From: Pseudonocardia sp. ICBG1293
GTDB taxonomy: Bacteria; Actinomycetota; Actinomycetes; Mycobacteriales; Pseudonocardiaceae
DNA: 51,063 bases
Direction of reading: 5' to 3'
NCBI RefSeq assembly: GCF_020131355.1
Contig: NZ_JAHLEL010000028.1
Coordinates: forward strand, 1 to 51,063
Part shown: positions 1 through 8,553 of the stretch, piece after piece
How positions within the stretch are numbered: position 1 is the stretch's first letter
Layout: each line of letters begins with the position of its first letter
The notes under the pieces: generated by a model
Seen by the model: only the letters and a program-made list of their open reading frames with translations
Told to the model about the DNA's origin: nothing
Databases searched by the model: none
Made by a program: the position numbers and the translations under genes

Positions 1-982
1 TCGGGTCTGCCTGGAACGCGGTCAGGCTGGTGATCGCGTAGACGGTCACGGTCTTCCACCGTGCACCCGGACGTAGCGGGCGGCGCCGGCGGATGAGCCG
101 GATGGCCTGGGCGGCGTGTGGGAAGAACTCCCCGCCCCGGTCCGGGCACCGCTGCAGGGAGAGCACGCTGATCGTGCGGGTCTCGACCCGCCCGTGGCCA
201 CGGGCCCGCTGCCGGGCGGCCGGCCCGATCATCTTCCAGGGCAGCGCACGCAGCCGGGCCAGCAGCGTGGGCTGGTTAGCCTTGACCGTCATCAGGTAGT
301 GCCCACCGCGTTCGTGCAGGTAGCGGGCATGGGAGCGCTGAGTGTGCAGCGCGTCGGCGGTGACCAGCACACCGCGCAGGTCCAGTCCGGCCAGGAGCTC
401 GGGGACCGCGGCCAGCTCCCCGGACTTCGAGTCGACCGCGACCTGGGTCAGCACGACACCGCTGGTCTGGTCGATCACCGACACCAGGTGCGTCGACCGC
501 TGCTCACCATGACGGGCCCCGCGCAACGACTTACCGTCCAGCGCCCAGACCGGGCGTCGTTCTCGGGCGGGTATGCCCGGATCGGTGGGCCGGGTCGCGA
601 GCTGCGTGGTCGCCCACCGGTGCAGCGCGTCTTCGACCGCGGTCGGGTCGAGTTGTTGGAGCAGTCTGCGGATGGTCGACTCGTGCGGGGCGACCGGTCC
701 GGCGCCGAGGAGGTCGAGCACGGTCCGTCCGGTGTCGTGGACGTACTCGGCGATCGCGACGAACGAGCGGGCACCGGCCAGGACCGCGCACGCGCTGACC
801 AGCAGGACCGCGATCACGCCGTGGCGCACACCGCGGGCGGCACGCGGGTCGGGGATCTGAGCCAGGGCATCGAGCAGCGACAACGCGGTCGACTCGACAC
901 CGGTATCGGCCCTCACCTGGTCGATGACGGTGTCCGATGCGGTCAGGGCAGCAAGGATCGGGGAGGATGACACGGCGGGCAC
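1..982 (-). CDS. ISAs1-family transposase, C-terminus outside window
   Basis: This is a DDE transposase that would cut and paste the surrounding IS. The start at 982 corresponds to 41333 in the complete copy, and the translation agrees throughout. The N-terminal domain (residues about 30-125) carries the ISAs1 hallmark HESTIRRLLQQLD, and the first catalytic Asp lies in ALDGKSLRG. The second Asp lies in TADALH. The part holding the catalytic Glu region (FDEDRSQ) falls beyond position 1. The frame has no stop in the visible part, so the copy may be intact and active. Function is certain at family level; activity is inferred. Confidence 0.95.
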   Translation of the reverse strand, partial: MPAVSSSPILAALTASDTVIDQVRADTGVESTALSLLDALAQIPDPRAARGVRHGVIAVLLVSACAVLAGARSFVAIAEYVHDTGRTVLDLLGAGPVAPHESTIRRLLQQLDPTAVEDALHRWATTQLATRPTDPGIPARERRPVWALDGKSLRGARHGEQRSTHLVSVIDQTSGVVLTQVAVDSKSGELAAVPELLAGLDLRGVLVTADALHTQRSHARYLHERGGHYLMTVKANQPTLLARLRALPWKMIGPAARQRARGHGRVETRTISVLSLQRCPDRGGEFFPHAAQAIRLIRRRRPLRPGARWKTVTVYAITSLTAFQADP

Positions 983-1110
983 GGCTTCCTGACGGTGATC
1001 AAGGCTTCGACACCCTGATGATCACGCCGGGACCGTGCCCGCGCCCATATCTCAAGCCTGCGTGTCACTGCAGCTCAGCGTCTGTCCACTGCGACTTTGC
1101 CGGGGCCCTG
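1..1110 (-). mobile_element. ISAs1-family insertion sequence, right part (cut by window edge)
   Basis: Positions 1-1110 match 40352-41461 as far as I can compare them, in the same orientation. The inner terminal repeat at 1092-1110 ends in CGGGGCCCTG, as in the complete copy. The left end and one target duplication lie outside the window. Downstream flanking DNA begins at 1111 and differs from that of the complete copy, so this is an independent insertion or one half of a rearrangement. Confidence 0.93.
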
Positions 1111-1112
1111 GC

Positions 1113-1172
1113 CTCGACCCGGACACACTCGGACTGACCACCACCAAAAACGGCATCTGGATCCAGCCGTAA
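1113..1172 (+). pseudogene. Possible C-terminal remnant of a gene cut by the IS
   Basis: Directly beside the IS end, one plus-strand frame reads LDPDTLGLTTTKNGIWIQP and then stops at TAA (1170-1172). It could be the tail of a gene whose front was displaced by the insertion. It is only 19 residues and has no recognisable motif, so this may be chance. The remaining bases to 1245 are AT-richer and show no feature I can support. Confidence 0.25.
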
Positions 1173-1245
1173 GTTACCCTCCTGATTGTTTAGCATAATT
1201 CAGCAGTGGGCGACAAACCCGGGGCTGCGCCTTAAGTTCCATCGC

Positions 1246-2259
1246 CTACATGCGCGCGAGGGGAAGTTCGCGGAGATGGTCGACAGCGCGACGGAGTGAG
1301 TGTACAAGTATGCGCTCGCCCGCCTGTCCAATATCCGCATGACGCTCTGTTCCGCCCTTGGCGTAGAACCGCTCCAGATCGGCGTCGATCACTGGCGTAT
1401 CTCGAAATCTCATCCGGTCTGGAAACTCAGTTTCGGCGAGGGGGTTCTTTAATTCTTGGCTCGTAATGAGCTGCCGCTTCGCGGCGAGCTCGAGACCGGT
1501 AGCGAGCCAGCCGCTGAACGCCTCCAGCCGCTGTATCTGCGCTTTTACTGCATAGCCCCCCAGAAGCCAGTGGCGCTGATCGATGCACCGTCGCCCGGCG
1601 GCTTGGGCACGGTGACACCCCTGGACGACTGCGTGGTAGGCGGTCCGATGGCCGCCACCATCAAGATGGTGTCCCATTTTATGAATCAGCGTCTGATCTC
1701 GCTCGTACCGCCACTCATCCCAAGCCGAATGGAGATTCTTTCGTATTTCAAGAAGGGGGTTTATCGCGGCCATCACTTCGATCGCCACCGCGCGAGCTTC
1801 AGCGACAGGAAGCCCATCAGCTTCAGTCAATTCGTGCATATATTCGCACGGGGCAAGATCGGGCCAGACATGCTCAGGGAGGACTTCCAGCACGCTCTCT
1901 TCGGGGAAAATCTTTGCGCGCCTTAGGTCGTCGCTCACGTAAGCGAAACGATCCGGCGTGGATTCAGTTGTGCCGTACTTCAAAAACAATATTCGGAGCA
2001 CGTGCGGATACACCCCGGACGAGCGGTTCGCATGCAAAAGGCGCGTCCGCCCTACCCGTGATTCCTGCAACAGCCCAGCCGCGACGAGCCGGTTAGCTTC
2101 GCGGAGCGCTTTCGACTCCGACCATCGAAGAATGCGCGCCGCATCAGCGATGGAGACGAAGCCTCCGTGTCCGTCATGCTCGATCACGGCGTGCATCAGA
2201 CCCTCCGCCGCTGAGGCGACAACGTTTAGGAAGTTTAAGTCATCCTTCACACAGTGCAT
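1246..2259 (-). CDS. Winged-helix protein of unknown function, divergent from parA
   Basis: This 337-residue soluble protein starts at ATG 2259, only 15 bp from the 16-bp repeat array. Residues about 34-80 look like an ArsR/MarR-type winged helix: SIADAARILRWSESKALREA is the helix-turn-helix and VGRTRLLHAN the wing strand. The remaining 250 residues, including WDEWRYERDQTLIHKMGHH and a basic C-terminus, match nothing I know; in particular there is no nucleotidyltransferase GSxxxGxxxxxSD motif, which often follows this type of wHTH. Its codon use is less GC-biased than its neighbours, suggesting separate acquisition. Its position facing parA across the array suggests that it binds the array or regulates the par locus, but this is inference. 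Confidence 0.75.
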   Translation of the reverse strand: MHCVKDDLNFLNVVASAAEGLMHAVIEHDGHGGFVSIADAARILRWSESKALREANRLVAAGLLQESRVGRTRLLHANRSSGVYPHVLRILFLKYGTTESTPDRFAYVSDDLRRAKIFPEESVLEVLPEHVWPDLAPCEYMHELTEADGLPVAEARAVAIEVMAAINPLLEIRKNLHSAWDEWRYERDQTLIHKMGHHLDGGGHRTAYHAVVQGCHRAQAAGRRCIDQRHWLLGGYAVKAQIQRLEAFSGWLATGLELAAKRQLITSQELKNPLAETEFPDRMRFRDTPVIDADLERFYAKGGTERHADIGQAGERILVHSLRRAVDHLRELPLARM

Positions 2260-2274
2260 GATACCATGCTGCCA

Positions 2275-2833
2275 GGTGTGCCTCTCCGGAGGTGTGCCTC
2301 TCCGGAGGTGTGCCTCTCCGGAGGTGTGCCTCTCCGGAGGTGTGCCTCTCCGGAGGTGTGCCTCTCCGGAGGTGTGCCTCTCCGGAGGTGTGCCTCTCCG
2401 GAGGTGTGCCTCTCCGGAGGTGTGCCTCTCCGGAGGTGTGCCTCTCCGGAGGTGTGCCTCTCCGGAGGTGTGCCTCTCCGGAGGTGTGCCTCTCCGGAGG
2501 TGTGCCTCTCCGGAGGTGTGCCTCTCCGGAGGTGTGCCTCTCCGGAGGTGTGCCTCTCCGGAGGTGTGCCTCTCCGGAGGTGTGCCTCTCCGGAGGTGTG
2601 CCTCTCCGGAGGTGTGCCTCTCCGGAGGTGTGCCTCTCCGGAGGTGTGCCTCTCCGGAGGTGTGCCTCTCCGGAGGTGTGCCTCTCCGGAGGTGTGCCTC
2701 TCCGGAGGTGTGCCTCTCCGGAGGTGTGCCTCTCCGGAGGTGTGCCTCTCCGGAGGTGTGCCTCTCCGGAGGTGTGCCTCTCCGGAGGTGTGCCTCTCCG
2801 GAGGTGTGCCTCTCCGGAGGTGTGCCTCTCCGG
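2275..2833. repeat. 35-copy perfect 16-bp tandem repeat (iteron or centromere-like)
   Basis: The unit GGTGTGCCTCTCCGGA repeats head to tail without a single mismatch: 34 complete units (2275-2818) and a last unit of 15 bp (2819-2833). Each unit contains the palindrome TCCGGA. The array fills the whole space between the wHTH gene start (2259) and the parA start (2847). Perfect direct repeats next to parA are typical of partition centromeres bound by ribbon-helix-helix partners (for example the parC iterons of type Ib systems), so a centromere and operator role is likely. Open frames across it (16-residue periodic translations) are artefacts of the repeat. Confidence 0.95.
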
Positions 2834-2846
2834 TTATGGTCGTCGC

Positions 2847-3521
2847 ATGCGGATCACTGTGGGGTCGCTGAAAGGGGGCGTCGCGAAGACGACGACCTCG
2901 GTTCATCTGGCATTAGCGTTGGCGCAGGTGGGTCGGACGTTGCTAGTGGATGCTGATCCAGAGCAGGCGTCAGCGTTTCGTTGGTCCGAACGAGTGGGTG
3001 AGCAGTGGCCGGATTCTTGTGTAGTTGCCCCGCTCGCCTCTCGGGATCTCGCACGTCGTGTCGCCCAGGTGGCGGCTGATTATGAGCACGTCGTGATCGA
3101 CACTGGCCCAAAAAATCCATCGATGCTGCGGAGCGCGATGACGGTCTCCGATTCCCTCCTCGTGCCCTGCGCGCCCCGGCCGTTGGATCTGGAGGAGCTA
3201 CCAGCAACATTTGAGCTGGCCGCGGAAGTAGACGTCACCCACCCCCTGTATGCCGCCGTGCTATTGGTCATGGTTCGAGGTGGAACCCGCGCCGCCACCG
3301 AAGCCCGCGAGATGGTCACCGAGGATCTCGGACTGCCGTTGCTGGATACCGTCACGCACCTGCGGGAGTCCTACTCGTTGGCCTACGGCACAGTCCCAGA
3401 TCCTGCTGAGTACGCCGATGTCCTCGCTGAGCTGTGCCGAAGCGATACATCCAGCACCAATTGCTCCAGTACCGCCACGAACACAGCCGCCGGAGCCACC
3501 CCCACGGAGGCGACCGCGTGA
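2847..3521 (+). CDS. parA: ParA-family partition ATPase
   Basis: A 224-residue Walker-type ATPase that should move plasmid copies apart together with a centromere-binding partner. The protein starts MRITVGSLKGG, placing the deviant Walker A (KGGVAKTTT, with Ala for the usual Gly) at residues 9-17. VDADPEQ is the A' region and HVVIDTGP the Walker B-like strand. Length and lack of an N-terminal HTH fit type Ib ParA. The ATG at 2847 is 13 bp from the last repeat and has no good Shine-Dalgarno; the nearest GGAGG is inside the array, 26 bases upstream, so the messenger may be leaderless or its promoter may lie in the array. The stop overlaps the next gene by 4 bp. Confidence 0.9.
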   Translation: MRITVGSLKGGVAKTTTSVHLALALAQVGRTLLVDADPEQASAFRWSERVGEQWPDSCVVAPLASRDLARRVAQVAADYEHVVIDTGPKNPSMLRSAMTVSDSLLVPCAPRPLDLEELPATFELAAEVDVTHPLYAAVLLVMVRGGTRAATEAREMVTEDLGLPLLDTVTHLRESYSLAYGTVPDPAEYADVLAELCRSDTSSTNCSSTATNTAAGATPTEATA

Positions 3522-3847
3522 GCACACAGCGGGCATCTGCATTTCGAGACCGCATGGCCCAAGCCAACACCCGCCCACCCAGCGATACCAGCACCCCGAC
3601 TACCCCCGTCCCAGCTAGCGCAGCGACCAGCTCGAGGAGCAAGGAATCAAAGTTCTCCGTACTCCTCGACAACACCGAGGCCGTCGAGTTCGACCGCCTC
3701 ATGATTGAACTCCGCGCGCTACTCGGTCACAGGACCACCAAGGGAGACGTGGTCCGATCGCTAATCGCGCTGGCGGCCGACGATGCCCCCCTCAGAACGC
3801 AAGTCGTTGACGAGCTCAGGGGGCGACCCGCACGACGGCACGCTTGA
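3518..3847 (+). CDS. Small ParB-like partner, probable centromere-binding protein
   Basis: A 109-residue protein starting at GTG 3518, which overlaps the parA stop (GTGA) and has GGAGG 8 bases upstream. Residues 1-40 are low-complexity (Ser/Thr/Pro-rich, probably flexible). The C-terminal half (about 44-100) begins SKESKFSVLLDNTEAVEFDRL and has the strand-helix-helix pattern expected of a ribbon-helix-helix fold, then THKGDVV-like helix TTKGDVVRSLIALA. Translational coupling to parA and the array next door suggest that it binds the 16-bp repeats, stimulates ParA and represses the operon. Sequence identity to a known ParB cannot be claimed; the role rests on position, size and fold pattern. 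Confidence 0.75.
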   Translation: MSTQRASAFRDRMAQANTRPPSDTSTPTTPVPASAATSSRSKESKFSVLLDNTEAVEFDRLMIELRALLGHRTTKGDVVRSLIALAADDAPLRTQVVDELRGRPARRHA

Positions 3848-3937
3848 TCCATAGCGTCCGGGACCTATCGTCGCAGCGACCACCTACTGCTATCCAGTAC
3901 GTACAATCCATCGCCCGAGCAACACGGAGACACAACC

Positions 3938-4267
3938 ATGACTGTCGTGAAGATCAATGCGATCACAGTGCCTGCTGGGCAGGGTCCGGAGTTGGAGGCG
4001 CGGTTCGCGGCCCGGTTCGCGCAGGGTTGTATGGGTGGGGTGGCTGGGTTCCTGGGGTATGAGTTGCTGCGGCCGGTCGCGGGTGACACGCGGTACTTCG
4101 TCTACACTCGGTGGGAGTCCGACGCTGCCTTCCAGGCGTGGCGCACTGAGGGCAGCGAGGCGGCGCACTGCGACTCGTCTCGTCCGCAGGTCGGGACCGG
4201 TGCTGACCTGTTGGAGTTCGAGACCGTCGACCTCGCCACCAGCTCGGCCACAGCGGACGAGGCGTAA
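3938..4267 (+). CDS. ABM-domain protein (antibiotic biosynthesis monooxygenase-like)
   Basis: A 109-residue protein whose residues 1-95 form a dimeric alpha/beta-barrel ABM-like unit: first strand TVVKINAITVPAG, a helix starting ELEARFAARFA, the strand GFLGYELLRPV, then YFVYTRWESDAAFQAW and the last strand DLLEFETVDL. The family includes small oxygenases and haem-degrading IsdG-like proteins; the substrate cannot be told. GGAG lies 8 bases before the ATG, and TACAAT at 3902-3907 could be a -10 box, though no good -35 is seen. A diverged paralogue sits at 17627-17941 with the same GxELLRPV and LLEFEVVDL segments. It is convergent with the NlpC/P60 gene and its place beside par is unexplained. 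Confidence 0.8.
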   Translation: MTVVKINAITVPAGQGPELEARFAARFAQGCMGGVAGFLGYELLRPVAGDTRYFVYTRWESDAAFQAWRTEGSEAAHCDSSRPQVGTGADLLEFETVDLATSSATADEA

Positions 4268-4300
4268 CCAGCTCCCACGGTGCAGACCTCGTGCGGCCGT

Positions 4301-5377
4301 CTACGTGGCGGGGTGGTGGGTGGCGCGGACGGCGCCGATGAACTCGCGGGCGTAGTAGGTGTTGTTCCAGATGTCGGGTTCGGTTTTGACGACGTCTCCG
4401 GTCTGTGGCGCATGGAGCATTCGGTTGTTGCCGAGGTAGAGGCCGACGTGGTGGATCCCGCCGGGGCGTCCGTTGCTGGTGAACAGGAGCATGTCGCCGG
4501 GTTGGACCTGGGCGGGGTCGGTGATGGCGGGTTGGAAGCGTTGCCAGATGGCCTGGGTCTGGTGGGGGACGTCGATCCCGATGCCGGCGAAGGCGTAGGT
4601 CATGAGGCCGGAGCAGTCGAAGCCGCCTTTGGTGGGGCCGTGGGCGTCGCCGCCGGCCCAGACGTAGGGCTGGCCCTGTTGAGTCAGGGCGCGGTCGATC
4701 ACCTGGCGGATGTGCGGGGCCACCGCTCCGGGCAACACCGGCCCTGCCCCGGGCGGACTTCCTGGTGCGGGGCCGGTGCAGGTGATGTTGTCCAGCGCTC
4801 CGACCAACAGCACGGCGGGGTGTTCCCATTTGGCGTAGGCGGCGGGGAACGCGCTGATCTGCACCGACTGCGCCGACCGGGTCAACGGCATCGTCTCCCA
4901 CCCGGGGATCTGCAGGAGGCGTTCATAGAACAACCGCGCCGATCCCCGGGGGTCCATGCGGAGAGCGACTGGTCCCCAGCCGGCGGCCCGCTGCTGGAAC
5001 AGCCCGACCGAGTCATGATCGGCCCCGACCGCCTCATGCGGGCGGGTCAACGATTCGGCGACAGTGTGGTTGGCGTAATTGAGCAGCGTCGATTCCTGCA
5101 TCGCGGTCGCGACCGCCACCACCTGCCCCCGCACCGGAACACCCATCTCCACACCGACGGCGACGATGTGGGCGGCGTTGGAGACCTGGGCGGGGCCGAA
5201 CCCGTCGACCAGGTCGGCCGGGTCCACCCCGGCCGGGGCGCACACCACGCCCGGGGCGCCGTAGGAGTGGGTGCGGCCACCGGCCGTGACCACGCCGCCG
5301 AGGGCGATCACGAACAGCACGACGACCACACCCACCAGCGCGGCCACGCACGCGAGCCCCGTCGTCACGGTCTTCAA
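4301..5377 (-). CDS. Two-domain cell-wall hydrolase (lytic transglycosylase-like plus NlpC/P60)
   Basis: This 358-residue exported or membrane-anchored protein would cut peptidoglycan so that the transfer machinery can pass. An N-terminal hydrophobic segment (residues 5-32) anchors it. Residues about 65-185 form a lysozyme-like domain (ATAMQESTLLNY with the probable catalytic Glu, then DHDSVGLFQQR). Residues 225-350 are an NlpC/P60 endopeptidase with the catalytic Cys in GGFDCSGLMTYAF and the His in HHVGLYLG. The start is TTG at 5377 (no ATG in frame; GTG at 5368 is the alternative). It is the last gene of a minus-strand transfer operon. This bifunctional layout is known from Gram-positive conjugation systems such as Tn916 Orf14. 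Confidence 0.9.
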   Translation of the reverse strand: MKTVTTGLACVAALVGVVVVLFVIALGGVVTAGGRTHSYGAPGVVCAPAGVDPADLVDGFGPAQVSNAAHIVAVGVEMGVPVRGQVVAVATAMQESTLLNYANHTVAESLTRPHEAVGADHDSVGLFQQRAAGWGPVALRMDPRGSARLFYERLLQIPGWETMPLTRSAQSVQISAFPAAYAKWEHPAVLLVGALDNITCTGPAPGSPPGAGPVLPGAVAPHIRQVIDRALTQQGQPYVWAGGDAHGPTKGGFDCSGLMTYAFAGIGIDVPHQTQAIWQRFQPAITDPAQVQPGDMLLFTSNGRPGGIHHVGLYLGNNRMLHAPQTGDVVKTEPDIWNNTYYAREFIGAVRATHHPAT

Positions 5378-5704
5378 CGCGGTCGCCCCCTCTTTACCCT
5401 GCTCGCCTGGCCTCGGTATCGGGGCTGGCGGGGTGGTGACACAGGCCGCACCGGACCGCTACTGTCCGGGCTGCTCGGGCCGGGACCCGCCGAGGTTTGA
5501 GAGCCCCTCGGCCGGTCGGCCCGAGCGGGTTGTCTCCGGGCCTGCACACCACCGGCCCTCCTCGTCTCGTGTGGGAACGGTGCCTTGGTGTCGGTGACGC
5601 AAGGTCCCCCCTGCGTCAATCCCTCCCACACCACAGGCCCGGAGCCAACGCCCACCACCCGGACCAGTGGCCGCGACCACATCCGTGTTCGTACCCGTGG
5701 GCGG
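5378..5704. other. Intergenic gap between two wall hydrolase genes
   Basis: This 327-bp stretch holds no convincing gene. A 7-bp inverted repeat (GCCGAGG at 5489-5495, CCTCGGC at 5506-5512) could form a hairpin after the Rpf-like gene but has no T-tract, so I do not call it a terminator. Confidence 0.4.
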
Positions 5705-7360
5705 TCAGTCGGTGAGACCGAGCCGCTTGCTACAGGCCGGCCACGCCTCCCAGCCTTGGCCTTCCTGCACCCGCTGTGCGACCGCGATCTGCTCATCCCG
5801 GCTGGCCTCGTGGGCCGCACCCTCGCCGCCAAAAGCTCTCCAGGTCGAGGGCGTGAACTGCAGCCCACCGGCGAATCCGTTCCCGGTTCGAGTCGACCAG
5901 TTCCCACCGGACTCGCACTCGGCCAGCGCATCCCACACCTGATCCGGGCCCGAGCCCTTCTCACCGGCAGAAGCAGACGACGGCTCGGCGTCGGAATCCT
6001 GGCCGTTGCCAGCGGCCGTCGCGCCGAGCTCGGGAGCGGGAGCGGCGCTACTGCTGGTTCGGGAAATCGTCTCACCAGCGCTACCAGCGCTGCTGCTGGT
6101 GGTGGTGTCGAGGTCGTCGAGGTTCAAACCCGGGTCGGTGAGGGTCTCCAGCAACGCGACCGCGTCCGGGTCGGCCGTTGCCGCCTGCGCGGCCTGCTCC
6201 GTCAGCTTCTCCACACCGGCAGCCAGGCCCTCGCTCTGCGGCCCGCTGCTCTGACCAGTGCTGGAGTGCTCATCCGGGGTTCGCGTGGCCGTGCTGGAGC
6301 CGCTGGTAGGCGACTTCGGAGCAGTAGTGTCCACGGGGCGCTCCGACGGGGCCGCAGGCCCGGACGCGGCGGCCACAGCGCTGCCGACGGCGGCCGTGCC
6401 GCGGCCGCTATCCGCAGCTGCGTCGAGGACCACCCGACTCGCCTCGCCCGCCGCGCCGATCGGGCTGGCCGGGGCGGTGTCCAGGGCGTCGAGGAACTCG
6501 CCCAGCAGCGCGACCGCAGCCCGTGCATCCTCCACACCCGCCTCATCGCCATCGGATGCGACGGTGGCGGTGTTCGTGCCGGAACCACCACGACCCGAGC
6601 CCGAGCGACTCACCTGCTCCCCGCTGCCACCACCTGCAGCGGCAGAGCCGCCCCGGTCAACGGCGTCCGCACAGCAGTCCTTGCCATGCTCCTTGCCGTG
6701 GTTCTCCTCTGGTCGGCTCGTGGGCGTGCCGACCGGCGACTCACCACCGCTGTGGGAGGCGACCGGAGCGGGCATCGTAGTGACGACAGCGGGCCGTACC
6801 GGTACCGCCTTATCCGGTACCGGAGTAGTCGACGGCGACGGTGACACGGCCGGGGTCGAAGCGGGCACCGGGGCTACGGGCGGTGGTGGGACGTTCTGCG
6901 GCGGCGCGGGTGGCGGCGCAGGAACCGGCCGGGGCGGGGCTGCCCGCGGCGACGCAGGTGCGGGCTGGGGCGGGTCCGGGCGGGACGGCGGTTCAGACAC
7001 AGGAGCCGGGACCGGCGCGGGTGCGGGGGCGTTCACCACGTCGGTGACCGCGCCCCCGGCCGCGCCGACCGCGTCCACGGCCTTATGGCCCGCGTCGGTC
7101 AGTCCGCCCAGGACACCCACCGGGCCGTCCCCCGGCGGGGTCGCAGGCGGTGTTTCGGTCGCGGCCACCCGCAGCGCGACCGCAACGGACTCCTCCGCCC
7201 ACGCGGCGGAGGCGAGCAAGACCGGGGTCAGCGCGGTCCCACCGAGCATCGCTCCCGCCGCCAACGCCGCGACCGCCGACCGCCGCACCGCCACCCCCGC
7301 CAGCGACGACGAGGACGAAGGCGAGGGCGGGCGAGAAGAAGTAGCAGGACGAGGGGACAT
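5705..7360 (-). CDS. Secreted Rpf-like peptidoglycan hydrolase
   Basis: A 551-residue secreted protein. The ATG at 7360 has AAGGAG 9 bases upstream, so I prefer it to an upstream in-frame start at 7435. An Arg-containing N-terminus and hydrophobic stretch ([20 protein letters not shown]) ending in AWA gives a signal peptide of about 50 residues. A long Pro/Ala/Ser/Gly-rich region (about 70-460) probably spans the wall. The last 80 residues are a resuscitation-promoting-factor transglycosylase domain: [14 protein letters not shown] contains the catalytic Glu, followed by [15 protein letters not shown]. It lies between GH16 and NlpC/P60 genes in one operon, so it most likely acts in conjugative wall opening rather than in resuscitation. 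Domain call is firm, role inferred. Confidence 0.9.
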   Translation of the reverse strand: MSPRPATSSRPPSPSSSSSLAGVAVRRSAVAALAAGAMLGGTALTPVLLASAAWAEESVAVALRVAATETPPATPPGDGPVGVLGGLTDAGHKAVDAVGAAGGAVTDVVNAPAPAPVPAPVSEPPSRPDPPQPAPASPRAAPPRPVPAPPPAPPQNVPPPPVAPVPASTPAVSPSPSTTPVPDKAVPVRPAVVTTMPAPVASHSGGESPVGTPTSRPEENHGKEHGKDCCADAVDRGGSAAAGGGSGEQVSRSGSGRGGSGTNTATVASDGDEAGVEDARAAVALLGEFLDALDTAPASPIGAAGEASRVVLDAAADSGRGTAAVGSAVAAASGPAAPSERPVDTTAPKSPTSGSSTATRTPDEHSSTGQSSGPQSEGLAAGVEKLTEQAAQAATADPDAVALLETLTDPGLNLDDLDTTTSSSAGSAGETISRTSSSAAPAPELGATAAGNGQDSDAEPSSASAGEKGSGPDQVWDALAECESGGNWSTRTGNGFAGGLQFTPSTWRAFGGEGAAHEASRDEQIAVAQRVQEGQGWEAWPACSKRLGLTD

Positions 7361-7431
7361 CAGAAGATCTCCTTCATGATCAACAGAGCAGGACAGAGAG
7401 CGCGCACCAGTGCAGGTAGGCCACCGCAGGG

Positions 7432-8553
7432 TCATCGGCGACCACCGACGTTGTTGACCTCATCGGTGACCGTCGTGGAGGAGTCCGCATCGGTCGAGCC
7501 CTCGCTACCACCGGAGTTCGTGGACGATCCCTCGCCTGCGGCGAGGCCCCACTGCTTGACCCAGTCGACCTGCATCCGCCCCGACTCGCCGTCCCCGCGC
7601 GGGAACCAGTCCAGCTGCAGACACAGGTGCATCGGGCCCGGCGGCAAGATCGACGTGTCAGTGGTCTTCCACCACTCGCGGCCGTCGACGAACGCGGTCA
7701 CACCGTCCGGGGTCCACTCGACGGCGTAGTTGTGCCACCGCGTGGCATCGATCTCGAGTTCACCGTGGACCTGGGAGTTGTCCGCCCCGTAGTGCAGAAA
7801 CAACTCGACCTTGTCCCGGGATGGGTCCATGATCTCGGCGAAGTCGATCTCGCCGCCCACCGGAAAATTTTCTTCGGTGGGCCAGAGCAGGGCGAGGGCG
7901 TTGTAGGACGGCGACCCGGTCGGGGCCCGCATCCGCGTCTCCCACCGGCCGAACTTCTGCGCATGCGATGTCCAGGCCAGACCGGCGGTCGTCCCGTCCC
8001 CACTGCCATCGATCGTCAGGACACCGTCAGCGACGGTCGCCGCTGCGGGGGAGCGGACGCCGTTCCCAGCATGCCCGGGACCGTCGTAGGCGTTCCAGCC
8101 AGGACCCAACGCACCGCCGGTGAAGTCATCGACGACATCCGGGGTACCCCAACCGAACACCTCACCCGCGCTGTCGCCCCGGCCCTGGTCCTGTGCGGAC
8201 GGCAGCTGGGAAGAGCCGACCACCGCTGGCGGCAGCGTGCTCTGTCCGGTCCGTCCTAGTTGATCATTGGATCCGCTTTCATGATCACCCAACCGGTTTC
8301 CGATACCGCCGGTGTCGTAGCAGGTGGCAGGCACGAACCCCGGCTTGTCGACGCCAAGGGCGATCAGCGCCGACTGCAACACCCCCGCACCACCACCGCT
8401 GCCGGGGTCAAGTTCAGCGAGGACACGAGTAGCAGTGATCCGCCAGTCGCACACCGCCTCCACCTCCGACGCCCCCGTACCCGGGGCCGCGGGGGAGAGC
8501 GCGAGCGCGGCAGCAGCCGCGATAGCGGTGATGCTGCTGGCCAGGCCCATCAC
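7432..8553 (-). CDS. Secreted glycoside hydrolase family 16 protein
   Basis: A 373-residue exported enzyme with a signal peptide (residues 1-30, hydrophobic, then Ala-rich). The GTG at 8553 overlaps the stop of the upstream ATPase gene (GTGA). Residues about 140-340 are a GH16 jelly-roll: [18 protein letters not shown] opens the domain, [11 protein letters not shown] is typical, and [10 protein letters not shown] is the catalytic ExDxxE motif with both acid residues present; [19 protein letters not shown] is also conserved in the family. The C-terminus is a Ser/Thr/Gly tail. GH16 enzymes cut beta-1,3/1,4-glucans or galactans; the substrate is unknown. Finding one inside a wall-hydrolase and T4SS operon is unusual. 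Confidence 0.9.
   Translation of the reverse strand: MMGLASSITAIAAAAALALSPAAPGTGASEVEAVCDWRITATRVLAELDPGSGGGAGVLQSALIALGVDKPGFVPATCYDTGGIGNRLGDHESGSNDQLGRTGQSTLPPAVVGSSQLPSAQDQGRGDSAGEVFGWGTPDVVDDFTGGALGPGWNAYDGPGHAGNGVRSPAAATVADGVLTIDGSGDGTTAGLAWTSHAQKFGRWETRMRAPTGSPSYNALALLWPTEENFPVGGEIDFAEIMDPSRDKVELFLHYGADNSQVHGELEIDATRWHNYAVEWTPDGVTAFVDGREWWKTTDTSILPPGPMHLCLQLDWFPRGDGESGRMQVDWVKQWGLAAGEGSSTNSGGSEGSTDADSSTTVTDEVNNVGGRR

Noticed and set aside
2275..2833. CRISPR array
   Set aside because: Units are contiguous without spacers and no cas genes are present.
2836..2871. 11-residue leader peptide overlapping parA
   Set aside because: ATG 2836 lies 15 bases after a GGAGG, too far for good initiation, and nothing else supports it.
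2254..3521. Long open frames translating the 16-bp array into a 16-residue periodic protein
   Set aside because: All six frames are open because the unit has no stop codons in any phase; only the part from 2847 resembles a protein.
5374..6075. 233-residue minus-strand frame across the gap and rpf-like gene end
   Set aside because: It overlaps the firmly supported Rpf domain in a different frame and is Arg/Pro-rich.
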